A DNA stretch of 64,000 bases. Source: an uncultured Pelagibacteraceae bacterium (GTDB taxonomy: Bacteria > Pseudomonadota > Alphaproteobacteria > Pelagibacterales > Pelagibacteraceae). Each line of letters starts with the position of its first letter. Within the stretch, counting starts at the first letter, position 1. The notes beneath the pieces were generated by a model. The model searched no databases and had not been told where the DNA came from. It was given only the letters and a program-made list of their open reading frames with translations. The position numbers and the translations under genes are program-made. Shown in pieces: positions 7,033 through 20,450 of the stretch. The stretch lies in assembly GCA_902536305.1 (NCBI GenBank), contig CACAWX010000002.1:1-64000 (forward strand), read 5' to 3'.

Positions 7033-8432
7033 ATTTTCTAAGAAAAATATTTTTCATCTTTATTGTTTTAAATTTAACAAACTTAAATGCAAAACCTGTT
7101 CCAGGATCTTTTGCTGATTTAGCTGAAAAATTAATGCCATCAGTTGTTAATATTTCAACTACTCAAACTGTAAAAACAACTACAAACAATTTTCCTTTTC
7201 AGTTTCCTCCTGGATCACCTTTTGGTGAGATGTTTAAAGATTTCGAAAGACCAACAGAGAGAAAAGCATCATCTTTAGGATCTGGTTTTATTATAAAAGA
7301 TAATGGAACTGTTATTACTAATAATCACGTAATTGCAAATGCTGAAGATATTTTAGTTAGAGTAGGGGATAAAGAATACAAGGCTGATGTTGTAGGCGCT
7401 GATCCATATATGGATATTGCTGTCTTGAAAATGAAAACCAAAGAAAAATTTAATACTGTAAAATTTGGAGACTCTGACAAAGCACGTGTTGGAGATTGGG
7501 CGGTTGCTATCGGAAATCCATTTGGTCTAGGTGGAACAGTTACTGCAGGAATTATATCGGCCAGAAATAGAGATATTAATTTAACTAGATATGATGATTT
7601 TATTCAAACAGATGCATCGATCAACCAAGGAAATTCTGGCGGACCTCTGTTTAATCTTGAAGGAGAGGTAATCGGAATTAACACTGCAATTATTGCTCCT
7701 GGACAATCTGGTTCAATAGGAATTGGTTTTGCCATACCAGCTAATGCTGCATCGAATGTCATTGATCAATTAATAGAATTTGGTGAAACAAAAAGAGGTT
7801 GGTTAGGCGTTAGAATTCAAGAAGTTACAAAAGAAATAGCTGATGTAGAAAAATTAAAAAAACCAGAAGGCGCGTTAGTTGCAAGTGTTGGCCAAAATAG
7901 TCCTGCAGACAAAGCTGGGATTAAAGCAGGAGACATTATTTTAGAATTTGATGGTAAAAAAATTGATACAATGAGAACTTTGCCAAAGGTTGTTGCTAAT
8001 ACAAAAGTTGGAAAAAGTGTTCAATTAAAAATATGGAGAAATAAAAAATCTATTTCCAAGAGATTAATTTTAGGAAGATTAGAGTCTTCAGAAGAGTTTA
8101 AAGAGAAGAAAACCAAGGTTGTTAAAAAAGAAATTGAAATTGAAACTTTAAAAATCACTGTGAGAGATATTACAGACAAAGATATTTCCTCAAGAAATTT
8201 AAATAAGAATACAACTGGAGCTTTGATAGTTAATATTTCTAATAAAAGTTCATTAATAAATCTTTTAAGCGTAAATGATATTATTGTTGAAGTACAGAAG
8301 ACACCTATTAAAAAGTCATCAGATTTAAATAAGACTGTTCAAGGTATTTTCAAAAAAGGTGAAAAGACTTTATTGTTGACAATTATAAATAGCAACAATC
8401 AAAGACGCTATCTTGGTGTTAAAATAAATTAA
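7029..8432 (+). CDS. degP: Do/DegP-type periplasmic serine protease
   Basis: 467 residues. Signal peptide MNFLRKIFFIFIVLNLTNLNA, then a trypsin-like domain with the triad His100 (TNNHVI), Asp129 (DPYMDIAVLK) and Ser203 (NQGNSGGPL). A PDZ1 domain follows (RGWLGVRIQEVTKEIADVEKL...ADKAGIKAGDIILEFDGKKID), and a second, more diverged PDZ domain at the C-terminus (ISNKSSLINLLSVNDIIVEVQ). It degrades or refolds misfolded envelope proteins. The ATG at 7029 is used because it begins the signal peptide and overlaps the previous stop. Whether it is the DegP or DegQ subtype cannot be decided here. Confidence 0.95.
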   Translation: MNFLRKIFFIFIVLNLTNLNAKPVPGSFADLAEKLMPSVVNISTTQTVKTTTNNFPFQFPPGSPFGEMFKDFERPTERKASSLGSGFIIKDNGTVITNNHVIANAEDILVRVGDKEYKADVVGADPYMDIAVLKMKTKEKFNTVKFGDSDKARVGDWAVAIGNPFGLGGTVTAGIISARNRDINLTRYDDFIQTDASINQGNSGGPLFNLEGEVIGINTAIIAPGQSGSIGIGFAIPANAASNVIDQLIEFGETKRGWLGVRIQEVTKEIADVEKLKKPEGALVASVGQNSPADKAGIKAGDIILEFDGKKIDTMRTLPKVVANTKVGKSVQLKIWRNKKSISKRLILGRLESSEEFKEKKTKVVKKEIEIETLKITVRDITDKDISSRNLNKNTTGALIVNISNKSSLINLLSVNDIIVEVQKTPIKKSSDLNKTVQGIFKKGEKTLLLTIINSNNQRRYLGVKIN

Positions 8433-8434
8433 TT

Positions 8435-9352
8435 TTGTCAAAAAAAATAATTCTTTTAGCAGGACCTACAGCCTCAGGAAAATCAAAATTAGCAGTTCAT
8501 TTGGCCAAAAAATTAAATGGTGAAGTTATCAATGCAGATAGTATGCAAATATATAAAGAGTTTTCTATTTTATCATCTAGACCCAACAAGGTTGATACAG
8601 AAAGAGCTAAACACCATCTTTACGGCATAGTTTCAGTTAAAAAATATTTTTCAGCAGGTGATTGGCTGAAAGAGGTAAAAAAAAAAGTAAGTCTTTGTTT
8701 TAAAAAGAAAAAGATACCAATAATTGTTGGTGGCACAGGATTATATTTTGACACGATTACTAAAGGAATTAGCAAAATTCCTGATATTGATAGTAAAACG
8801 AGAGCTAAAGTAAGGAATTTATTTAAAAAACTTGGATTTAAAAAGTTTTACGAAAAACTTTTAAAGCTAGATCCAAAAGTAAAAGGTAAAATTTTACCTA
8901 CAGACACTCAAAGAACTCAAAGAGCTTATGAGGTCAAACTTAAAACCAAAAAATCTTTGTTTGACTGGATAGCTAACACAAAATCAGATTTTTTAGATTT
9001 TAATTTAAAAAAAATTTTTATAGATATTCCAAGAGCAGAACTACTCCAGAAAATTTCAAAAAGAACTGATCTGATGTTTAAAGAAAACTGTATAGCGGAA
9101 GTTAAGAAATTTAACTTATTAAAACTTAATAATAGCTTATCAGCTAATAAATTGATTGGTGTTCAAGAAATTAATCGATATTTGAACGGCGCGATCTCTT
9201 TAGGCGAGTGCAAAGAACTTATCAATATCAAGACAAGACAGTACGCTAAAAGACAAAAAACCTGGGCTCGAGGTCATATGAAGAATTGGAATAAGCTATA
9301 TTCTAAAAATTTCTTCATTCTCTCAAAAAAAACATTAAAAGCAGTAAGCTAA
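8435..9352 (+). CDS. miaA: tRNA dimethylallyltransferase
   Basis: 305 residues from TTG 8435, two bases after the protease stop. The P-loop GPTASGKS is at 10-17, then INADSMQIYKEFSILSSRP (the DSxQ substrate-binding block), HHLYGIVSVKKYFSAGDW, IIVGGTGLYFDTITKGI, and the C-terminal KLIGVQEINRYLNG...TRQYAKRQKTWARGH. It adds a dimethylallyl group to A37 of tRNAs that read UNN codons. Size and all motifs are normal for MiaA. The TTG start is the only in-frame initiator upstream of the P-loop strand. Confidence 0.95.
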   Translation: MSKKIILLAGPTASGKSKLAVHLAKKLNGEVINADSMQIYKEFSILSSRPNKVDTERAKHHLYGIVSVKKYFSAGDWLKEVKKKVSLCFKKKKIPIIVGGTGLYFDTITKGISKIPDIDSKTRAKVRNLFKKLGFKKFYEKLLKLDPKVKGKILPTDTQRTQRAYEVKLKTKKSLFDWIANTKSDFLDFNLKKIFIDIPRAELLQKISKRTDLMFKENCIAEVKKFNLLKLNNSLSANKLIGVQEINRYLNGAISLGECKELINIKTRQYAKRQKTWARGHMKNWNKLYSKNFFILSKKTLKAVS

Positions 9353-9355
9353 AAC

Positions 9356-9383
9356 TTGACGGTTGGCATTTCTAGGCTAGATT
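9356..9383 (+). promoter_or_regulatory. Promoter of the ilv operon, probably leaderless
   Basis: -35 TTGACG (9356-9361), 16-base spacer, -10 TAGATT (9378-9383); the ilvB ATG begins at 9390, where transcription would start. Confidence 0.6.
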
Positions 9384-9389
9384 GTATGA

Positions 9390-11158
9390 ATGCCAAAATT
9401 ATTGAGTGGAGCAGAAATTGTTTTTAAATCACTAGAAGACCAAAAAGTAGAATATATTTTTGGTTACCCCGGTGGTGCTGTTCTTCCTATTTACGACGAA
9501 TTAAAAAATCATAAAAAAATAAAACATATCTTGGCACGTCACGAACAAGGTGCCGGTCACGCTGCTGAAGGTTATGCACGATCAAGCGGTAAGCCTGGAG
9601 TTTTATTAGTTACATCAGGACCAGGTGCAACTAATGCAGTTACTGCATTAACAGATGCTTATATGGACTCAATTCCAGTAGTTTGTATTTCAGGTCAAGT
9701 ACCTACACATTTAATTGGAACAGATGCATTTCAAGAATGTGACACAACAGGAATAACAAGACCCTGCACTAAACATAATTGGTTAGTAAAAGATGTAAAT
9801 GATTTAGCTGACATCATGAACCAAGCTTTTGAAATAGCGACAACAGGTCGACCTGGCCCTGTGTTAGTTGATATTCCAAAGGATATTCAATTTAATAAAG
9901 GTGTTTATAAAGTTAATAAAAATAAATTAGTTAAAAAATTAAACGGTGCACTATCAAATAAAATAAATTTAAAAGACGTAGTTAAATTTATTGAAATGAT
10001 AAAAAAATCATCTAAACCTATTTTTTATTCGGGTGGCGGAGTAATCAATTCAGGTCCAAAAGCTAGTGAACTTTTAAGAGAATTAGTTTCATTAACTGGT
10101 TTTCCTATTACTTCAACATTACAAGGACTTGGAGCTTATCCAGGTGATGATCCACAATTTTTAGGAATGCTTGGTATGCATGGAACTTATGAAGCTAACA
10201 ATGCAATGCATGACTGTGATTTGATGATTAATATTGGGGCAAGATTTGATGATAGAATAACTGGAAAAATCGATGAGTTTTCCCCAAAATCTAAAAAAAT
10301 TCATGTTGATATAGATCCTTCTTCAATTGGTAAGAATGTTAAAGTTGATTTAGCTATTACAAGTGATGTTACAGAATTATTACAATCTGTAATCAAAATA
10401 TTTAAAGAAAAAAATAAAAACTTTATTAATTCAAATAAACAAAAGACAGCAAAATGGTGGAGTCAAATTGAAAAATGGAGGAAAAAAAAATCTTTAAATT
10501 TTGTAAATAGTAAAAAAACAATTAAGCCTCAACACGCTGTTCAAAGATTATATGAGTTAACTAAAGACCAAGATACTTTTATAACAACTGAAGTTGGCCA
10601 ACATCAAATGTGGGCTGCACAGCATTATAAATTTAACAAACCTAATAGATGGATGACATCTGGTGGTCTTGGGACTATGGGGTATGGTTTACCTGCAGCA
10701 ATCGGTGTACAAATCGCTCATCCTAAAAAACTTGTCGTAGATATAGCAGGAGAGGCGTCAATATTAATGAACATTCAAGAGATGTCGACCGCTATTCAAT
10801 ATCGATTGCCCATTAAAATTTTCATCTTAAATAATGAGTACATGGGAATGGTTAGACAATGGCAAGAGTTATTACACGATAAAAATTATTCTGAGAGTTA
10901 TACAGAAGCTTTACCTGACTTTGTAAAATTAGCTGAAGCATATGGCGCAGTTGGTATTAGAGCTAAAACTCCCGATGAATTGGATGAGAAAATAAAAGAA
11001 ATGATTAATACTGATAAGCCAGTTATTTTTGATTGTGTGGTTGATAAAGCTGAAAATTGTTACCCTATGATACCTTCTGGAAAACCTCATAACCAAATGC
11101 TTCTAGGGCCAGAGGATGAAAAAGAAGAAGTTTCAGACGAGGGTAAAACTTTAGTTTA

Positions 11159-11159
<1 letters not shown>
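9390..11159 (+). CDS. ilvB: Acetolactate synthase, large (catalytic) subunit
   Basis: 589 residues, full length. The TPP-binding N-terminal domain begins MPKLLSGAEIVFKSLEDQKVEYIFGYPGGAVLP, with catalytic Glu52 in ARHEQGAGHAAEGYA. The central FAD-type domain carries GARFDDRITG, and the C-terminal TPP/Mg domain GEASILMNIQEMSTAIQYRLPIKIFILNNEYMGMVRQWQ. It condenses two pyruvates to acetolactate, or pyruvate with 2-ketobutyrate, the first common step to valine, leucine and isoleucine. Its stop shares a base with the ilvH start, and ilvC and leuA follow. There is no attenuator-like leader, as the promoter abuts the start codon. Confidence 0.97.
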
Positions 11160-12772
<1,613 letters not shown>

Positions 12773-12782
12773 GCATTAAAGT

Positions 12783-12810
12783 TTGCAAATTCTCTCTTTG
12801 ATTGTAATAT
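12783..12810 (+). promoter_or_regulatory. Promoter of leuA
   Basis: -35 TTGCAA (12783-12788), 16-base spacer, -10 TAATAT (12805-12810), about 24 bases of leader before the ATG. leuA may therefore be transcribed separately from ilvBHC. Confidence 0.55.
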
Positions 12811-12840
12811 GAGAAACTTTTGAACTAACAATTTTTGATT

Positions 12841-15445
<2,605 letters not shown>

Positions 15446-15464
15446 TTTATTTTTAAATGAATAA

Positions 15465-16307
15465 ATGTCAGTCAGTAGAGATGATTTTAGTATAGCTTTT
15501 CGTTCAGCTCTTTTACAAAGGGGAGCAAGTCAAAAATTCTCTATTTTATCTCTTATAATCATAGCAGTTATAATTTTCTTTTTAGATGTGTATGGATTCG
15601 CTGTTGTCAAAACAGCAAGAGGAGTTATTAACGATTTAGTTTATAGAGTTAGTTATTTAGCCTCAACTCCTACAAGAATGTTTCCAAGTCTAAATAGTGA
15701 AATTGCAAGTCACTTTAATTTAAAAAAAGAAAATGAAGAGTTAAAAAAAGTTATTGAAAAGTATAAAGCGCTAGAATTAAATCTAGAGTACTTGACTAAT
15801 GAAAATCAAAATTTAAAAAAAGTTTTAAATGCTGAAAATATTTCTAACGTATCTAATATTATTTTAGCTAAAGTTTTAGTGGATCGGAATAGCCCTTTTT
15901 TAAAGTCAATAATAGTAAATAAAGGAAGTAAAGAAGGTATCGAAAAAGGGATGCCAGTGACTAAGGATAATAATTTAGTTGGCAGGGTTGTAGAAACTAA
16001 TTATTTGTCCTCAAGAGTATTACTTTTAAACGACTTAAACAGCAGGATACCTGTAACACTTGATGCAGATAATTCACAAGCCATATTATCTGGAGGGGGA
16101 ACTTCTAAACCAAAATTAGATTATTTACCTGAAGATTATAATTTTACAGGGGAAGTTAACGTTTTTGCATCAGGAAAAGATGGAATTTTTAATTCAGGTA
16201 CACCAATTGGGAAAACTACTATCGACGGCGAGGTAGATTTATTTGTTGATCCCAACCAACTTTCATTTGTAACCGTTATACTTAAAAAGAATGAGGAAAA
16301 ATTTTAA
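15465..16307 (+). CDS. mreC: Cell-shape protein MreC
   Basis: 280 residues. A short cytoplasmic start is followed by one membrane helix at about 26-46 (FSILSLIIIAVIIFFLDVYGF), a coiled coil (KKENEELKKVIEKYKALELNLEYLTNENQNLKKVL) and the beta-rich MreC domain (ILAKVLVDRNSPFLKSIIVNKGSKEGIEKGMPVTKDNNLVGRVVETN). It lies in the periplasm and links MreB with PBP2 and RodA. mreD starts on the last base of its stop. Confidence 0.95.
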   Translation: MSVSRDDFSIAFRSALLQRGASQKFSILSLIIIAVIIFFLDVYGFAVVKTARGVINDLVYRVSYLASTPTRMFPSLNSEIASHFNLKKENEELKKVIEKYKALELNLEYLTNENQNLKKVLNAENISNVSNIILAKVLVDRNSPFLKSIIVNKGSKEGIEKGMPVTKDNNLVGRVVETNYLSSRVLLLNDLNSRIPVTLDADNSQAILSGGGTSKPKLDYLPEDYNFTGEVNVFASGKDGIFNSGTPIGKTTIDGEVDLFVDPNQLSFVTVILKKNEEKF

Positions 16308-16819
16308 TGGCTAAAATTAATATACTTGATAAAATCTATACTACCGGTCCATTAATCTTATTATATTATTTATCAATCAGTGAGGTAGATGCAAATCTTG
16401 AAAATCTTTTAGATATATTTTCTATTAATCTTCAGATTATAATTATTTATTTTTGGATCATAAAGAGACCATCGTTGATGGGCACAGGGCATATTTTTGT
16501 AGCTGGGTTAATCAACGACGTAGTAATGGGATTTCCACTTGGAATTAGCTCATTATCCTACCTTTTAGTTTGTTTTGTTGGAAATTATGTAAGAAATAAA
16601 AGCGTTAATACAACTTTAGCTTCAGATTGGTTTACATTCTTCATTGCTTTAATATTCTCTAATTTGTTATTTTTTGCATTAATTAACAATTTTTCAGATC
16701 TTGCAATTCCTTTCTCTAAAATAGGTTACAACACTTTTTTTACACTATTTTTATTTCCAATTTTTTGGTTCTTATTTAAAATTTATCAAATGAGTTTTAT
16801 AGGTGGTCATGATGCTTAG
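16307..16819 (+). CDS. mreD: Cell-shape membrane protein MreD
   Basis: 170 residues with about five hydrophobic helices. The family is weakly conserved; the motif GLINDVVMGFPLGISSLSYLLV (Asp-x-x-x-Gly-x-P-hG) matches MreD. Position between mreC and the PBP2 gene supports the call. Its end overlaps the next gene's start by several bases. Confidence 0.88.
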   Translation: MAKINILDKIYTTGPLILLYYLSISEVDANLENLLDIFSINLQIIIIYFWIIKRPSLMGTGHIFVAGLINDVVMGFPLGISSLSYLLVCFVGNYVRNKSVNTTLASDWFTFFIALIFSNLLFFALINNFSDLAIPFSKIGYNTFFTLFLFPIFWFLFKIYQMSFIGGHDA

Positions 16820-18746
16820 TCCTGGATCAGGTAATACAATTATAAAATCTAAATTAATCAGCAGAAGAATGTTTTTAATAACCGCAGCACAAGCAGTTGT
16901 AATGTTTGGCTTAGTTGGGCGTCTTATTTCTCTACAAATAAACCAGGCCACAAAATATAAGTCTCTTTCTGATAAAAATAGATTTAGGGAGTGGAAGCTT
17001 GCGCCAGAGAGAGGAGTAATAAAAGATTTTTTTGATAAAGAATTAGCTTCAAATGAACCTTTATATCAAGTTCATCTCGTACCAGAAAATACTAAAGATC
17101 TTAATAATCTTTTTGTGAGATTAAAGGCGATTTTAAATATTTCCGAAACTAAAGTGTCATACCTTAAAAGAATTATTTCAAAACAAAAGCCGTGGGAACC
17201 TGTTATTATATCTGAAAATTTAAACTGGTCTGACTTTTCAAGAATTAATTTATTTTTACATGAGTTAGAGGGAGTTGAACCTATTGTTTCTGTTGCAAGA
17301 ACATATCCTGATAATTCATCTGCTCATATTTTAGGTTATGTCTCACAAATTAGTAAAAAAGATCTTCAAACAAAAGAATATTTAAAAGATCAATCGGTTC
17401 CAGGAATGGCTATTGGAAAAACTGGTCTTGAAAGAAAATTGGACGAAAAGATTATAGGCAAGGTTGGCTATCAACGTTACGAGGTAAACGCATTTGGTAA
17501 AAGAATCCGGGAAATTAAAATTGATACAGGTCAGGTGGGGCAAAGTTTTAAAACCACATTAGATTACGAAGTACAAAAATATACAAACGAACTATTAAAA
17601 GATAAAGCTGCAGCGGTTTGTGTTATGGATGTTTATAATGGGGATGTAGTATCTTTAGTTTCCTCACCGACTTTTGAACCTAATGCATTTGTTCATGGTT
17701 TAGATAAAAAATATTGGAATAATTTAATTAAAGATGAAAAAAAACCCCTTACAAATAAAGCTTTGTCTGGACTATATCCGCCGGGCTCAACTATTAAAAC
17801 TTTAGTAGCTCTTAGCGCCTTAGAAAACGGAATTATCAAACCTTTAGACAGTTTTAGATGTAAGGGTAAAATTGAATTATACGGTGAAAAATTTCACTGC
17901 TGGGAAAAAGAAGGCCATGGCATAGTAAATTTAAGAAAAGGTATTCAAAGATCTTGTGATGTTTATTTTTATGAGGTAGCTAGAAAGCTTGGTGTGGACA
18001 GGTTATCAGAGACAGCAAAAAGATTTGGATTAGGAAAAAAAGTTTTAAATAATTTTGCTGAAGAAAGATCCGGCGTAGTCCCAAATACAAAGTGGAAGAA
18101 AAAATTTATTGGTCAAAACTGGTATTTAGGAGAAACTTTGCACTCTGGAATAGGACAAGGGTATTTTCAAAGTACACCAATTCAATTATGCTTAATGACA
18201 GCTCAAATCGCTAATGGAGGATTTGAAATTAAACCAAGAATCATAACAGATGGAAGAAATAATAATCTTAGAGATTATCTAAAATTCAAAAATGAAAACC
18301 CGAACCAACCTTTGCCTACTGATTTATTGGTGGCTAACTTTGATTTAAAACCATTATTTAAAAATCAAGAACACATCAACTTAATAAAAGATGCAATGTT
18401 TTCTTCATCAAATGAACCAGGAGGAACTTCGTATCGACACAGATTTGAAAATCCTAAATATACCTTTGCAGGAAAAACCGGTTCCTCACAAATAAAAAGA
18501 TTTACTGAAGCTCAAAGAGAAGCTGAAGTTAAACAAAAAGATATAGAATATAAAGACAGAGACCACGCATTATTTGTTGCTTTTGCTCCATATAAAAATC
18601 CTCAATATGCAATTAGTGTTTTAGTTGAGCATGGGGGGTCTGGCGGTAAAGCTGCAGCTCCTATTGCAAGAAAAGTAATTAAGAAGGTTTTGGAAAGACA
18701 TAAATTAAGAGAACGTATTAACCAATTAACTGGAGAACCTGTCTAA
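16812..18746 (+). CDS. mrdA: Penicillin-binding protein 2, elongation transpeptidase
   Basis: About 644 residues. The ATG at 16812 is preferred because AGGTGG sits five bases upstream; GTG 16803 and ATG 16809 are alternatives. One membrane anchor (residues 20-40) is followed by a PBP dimerisation domain (RGVIKDFFDKELASNEPLYQV). The transpeptidase domain has SxxK at Ser326 (SGLYPPGSTIKTL), SxN-type SCDVYFYE (Cys-Asp in place of the usual Asn region) and KTG in FAGKTGSSQ. It crosslinks lateral-wall peptidoglycan as partner of RodA, whose gene follows with a one-base overlap. Confidence 0.95.
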   Translation: MLSPGSGNTIIKSKLISRRMFLITAAQAVVMFGLVGRLISLQINQATKYKSLSDKNRFREWKLAPERGVIKDFFDKELASNEPLYQVHLVPENTKDLNNLFVRLKAILNISETKVSYLKRIISKQKPWEPVIISENLNWSDFSRINLFLHELEGVEPIVSVARTYPDNSSAHILGYVSQISKKDLQTKEYLKDQSVPGMAIGKTGLERKLDEKIIGKVGYQRYEVNAFGKRIREIKIDTGQVGQSFKTTLDYEVQKYTNELLKDKAAAVCVMDVYNGDVVSLVSSPTFEPNAFVHGLDKKYWNNLIKDEKKPLTNKALSGLYPPGSTIKTLVALSALENGIIKPLDSFRCKGKIELYGEKFHCWEKEGHGIVNLRKGIQRSCDVYFYEVARKLGVDRLSETAKRFGLGKKVLNNFAEERSGVVPNTKWKKKFIGQNWYLGETLHSGIGQGYFQSTPIQLCLMTAQIANGGFEIKPRIITDGRNNNLRDYLKFKNENPNQPLPTDLLVANFDLKPLFKNQEHINLIKDAMFSSSNEPGGTSYRHRFENPKYTFAGKTGSSQIKRFTEAQREAEVKQKDIEYKDRDHALFVAFAPYKNPQYAISVLVEHGGSGGKAAAPIARKVIKKVLERHKLRERINQLTGEPV

Positions 18747-19870
18747 TGTTACAACCAAGATCTATTCAGTCTTCGTTAAGTTTAAGAGATAAAATTTTTT
18801 CTATTGATTATATTTTAGTAATATCAATTTTAATTTTAGGTATCACTAGTATGTTTGCAATGTATTCTACAGATGGTGGAGAATTTAAATATCATACTAA
18901 GAGTCATATTCTTCGTTTTTTTGTATTTTTTGGAATGTTTTTTGTTGTTTCTTTTATTGGAATAAGATTTTGGCATAATACAAGTTATTTAATTTATTTG
19001 GGAATTTTTATTTTACTTTTAGCTGTAAAATATTTTGGTCTTACATCATCTGGTTCTAAAAGATGGCTAGATCTTTACTTTATGAATTTACAACCTTCGG
19101 AACTGATGAAAATTAGTCTAATTTTGTTTCTAGCTAAATACTATCATCGTATTTCAATTGAAAATATAAATTCTTTTAGACATCTAATTTTACCTATCAC
19201 AGTCCTTACCGGACCAGTTATCTTAGTTGCAACACAACCTGATCTTGGAACTTCAATTCTTATTGCAGCTGGAGGTATAACTGTTGCTTGGTTAGCTGGA
19301 GTTAGAGCAAAGTTTTTTATTTATTCTGGAGTTGCTATGCTTGCTTTATTGCCAGTAGCAATTTCATTTTTAAAACCTTATCAAAAATCAAGAATTTTAA
19401 CTTTCCTAAATCCAGAAAGAGATCCTTTAGGCGCCGGATATCAAATTATCCAATCTAAAATTGCTATAGGATCTGGAGGATTATTTGGTAAAGGTTTTTT
19501 AAATGGATCTCAAAGTTATCTAGATTATTTACCAGAAAAACATACTGATTTTATTTACACACTCTTTTCTGAGGAATTTGGTTTTTTTGGATCATTTTTC
19601 ATTTTATTGTTATATGCCTTAATTATTTACCGGATCGTTAGAATAGGAAACATAACAAGAAGTAATTTTGGAAAATTATATTGTTACGGTTTTGGCACAG
19701 CTTTCTTTATATATGTTGTTGTAAACATGATGATGGTACTAGGTTTGCTACCCATAGTGGGCTCACCGCTCCCAATTATGTCATATGGAGGCTCTTCTAT
19801 GATGGCTATTATGTTTGGTTTAGGCATAGTTATGTCTTGTAAGATTTATAGGGATGTGCCCGTTAATTAA
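18746..19870 (+). CDS. rodA: RodA, SEDS-family peptidoglycan polymerase
   Basis: 374 residues with about ten membrane helices. SEDS motifs: GSKRWLDLYFMNLQPSELMKISLILFLAKYY, ATQPDLGTSILIAAGG (with the catalytic Asp of the QPDLGT loop), NPERDPLGAGYQIIQSKIAIGSGGLFGKGFLNGSQ, LPEKHTDFIYTLFSEEFGF and GLLPIVGSPLPIMSYGGSSM. It polymerises lipid II during elongation. Last gene of the mre cluster. Confidence 0.96.
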   Translation: MLQPRSIQSSLSLRDKIFSIDYILVISILILGITSMFAMYSTDGGEFKYHTKSHILRFFVFFGMFFVVSFIGIRFWHNTSYLIYLGIFILLLAVKYFGLTSSGSKRWLDLYFMNLQPSELMKISLILFLAKYYHRISIENINSFRHLILPITVLTGPVILVATQPDLGTSILIAAGGITVAWLAGVRAKFFIYSGVAMLALLPVAISFLKPYQKSRILTFLNPERDPLGAGYQIIQSKIAIGSGGLFGKGFLNGSQSYLDYLPEKHTDFIYTLFSEEFGFFGSFFILLLYALIIYRIVRIGNITRSNFGKLYCYGFGTAFFIYVVVNMMMVLGLLPIVGSPLPIMSYGGSSMMAIMFGLGIVMSCKIYRDVPVN

Positions 19871-19952
19871 CTTAAGACCTAAAATGATCAAATTAAATTA
19901 AAATAATAACTTGTAAATTTTGATTATAGGTGATTAGTTTAAGAATAATTAT

Positions 19953-20405
19953 ATGTTCGGTGATAAGAAAAATAAAATTAAAGATTCTGAGAGATCATTA
20001 ATAAGTGAAACTGTGAGTATCGAAGGAACAATAAATAGCTCTGGAGCAATTGATGTTGCGGGTTTAGTGAAAGGTCCAGTTTACTCAAAAGAACTAATCG
20101 TAAGAGACACAGGTTCTATAACCGGAACAATTGAAGCTGACGATGTAGAAATTCACGGTCATTTAGATGGTAAAGTTTCAGCACAAAATATTGTTGTTGG
20201 AGCTACGGGGACTGTCAAAGGGGACATTGAATTTGGAAATAATTTAAGAACTGAAAATGGAGCTGATATTGATGGCTACATCAAAAAAACAAATAGCTCA
20301 AAATCTAAATTAACTGGAGATTTTTTATTTAAGAAAAAAGATAAAAAAGAACCAGCAGAGTCAGAAGATAGACCCGACGTAGTAAATAAAGAAGCTATCG
20401 CCTAA
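19953..20405 (+). CDS. Bactofilin, polymer-forming cytoskeletal protein
   Basis: 150 residues. A short disordered N-terminus precedes a run of beta-helix turns rich in Gly and Val (ISETVSIEGTINSSGAIDVAGLVKGPVYSKELIVRDTGSITGTIEADDVEIHGHLDGKVSAQNIVVGATGTVKGDIEFGN), the DUF583/bactofilin repeat. The Lys/Ser-rich C-terminus is probably unstructured. Bactofilins form filaments without nucleotide and often scaffold wall-modifying enzymes, which fits the location after rodA. An 82-base spacer separates it from rodA, so it may have its own promoter. Confidence 0.92.
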   Translation: MFGDKKNKIKDSERSLISETVSIEGTINSSGAIDVAGLVKGPVYSKELIVRDTGSITGTIEADDVEIHGHLDGKVSAQNIVVGATGTVKGDIEFGNNLRTENGADIDGYIKKTNSSKSKLTGDFLFKKKDKKEPAESEDRPDVVNKEAIA

Positions 20406-20450
20406 TCTACCGCACTACTATTTTTTAAAACATTGCAATATAATTCCCTT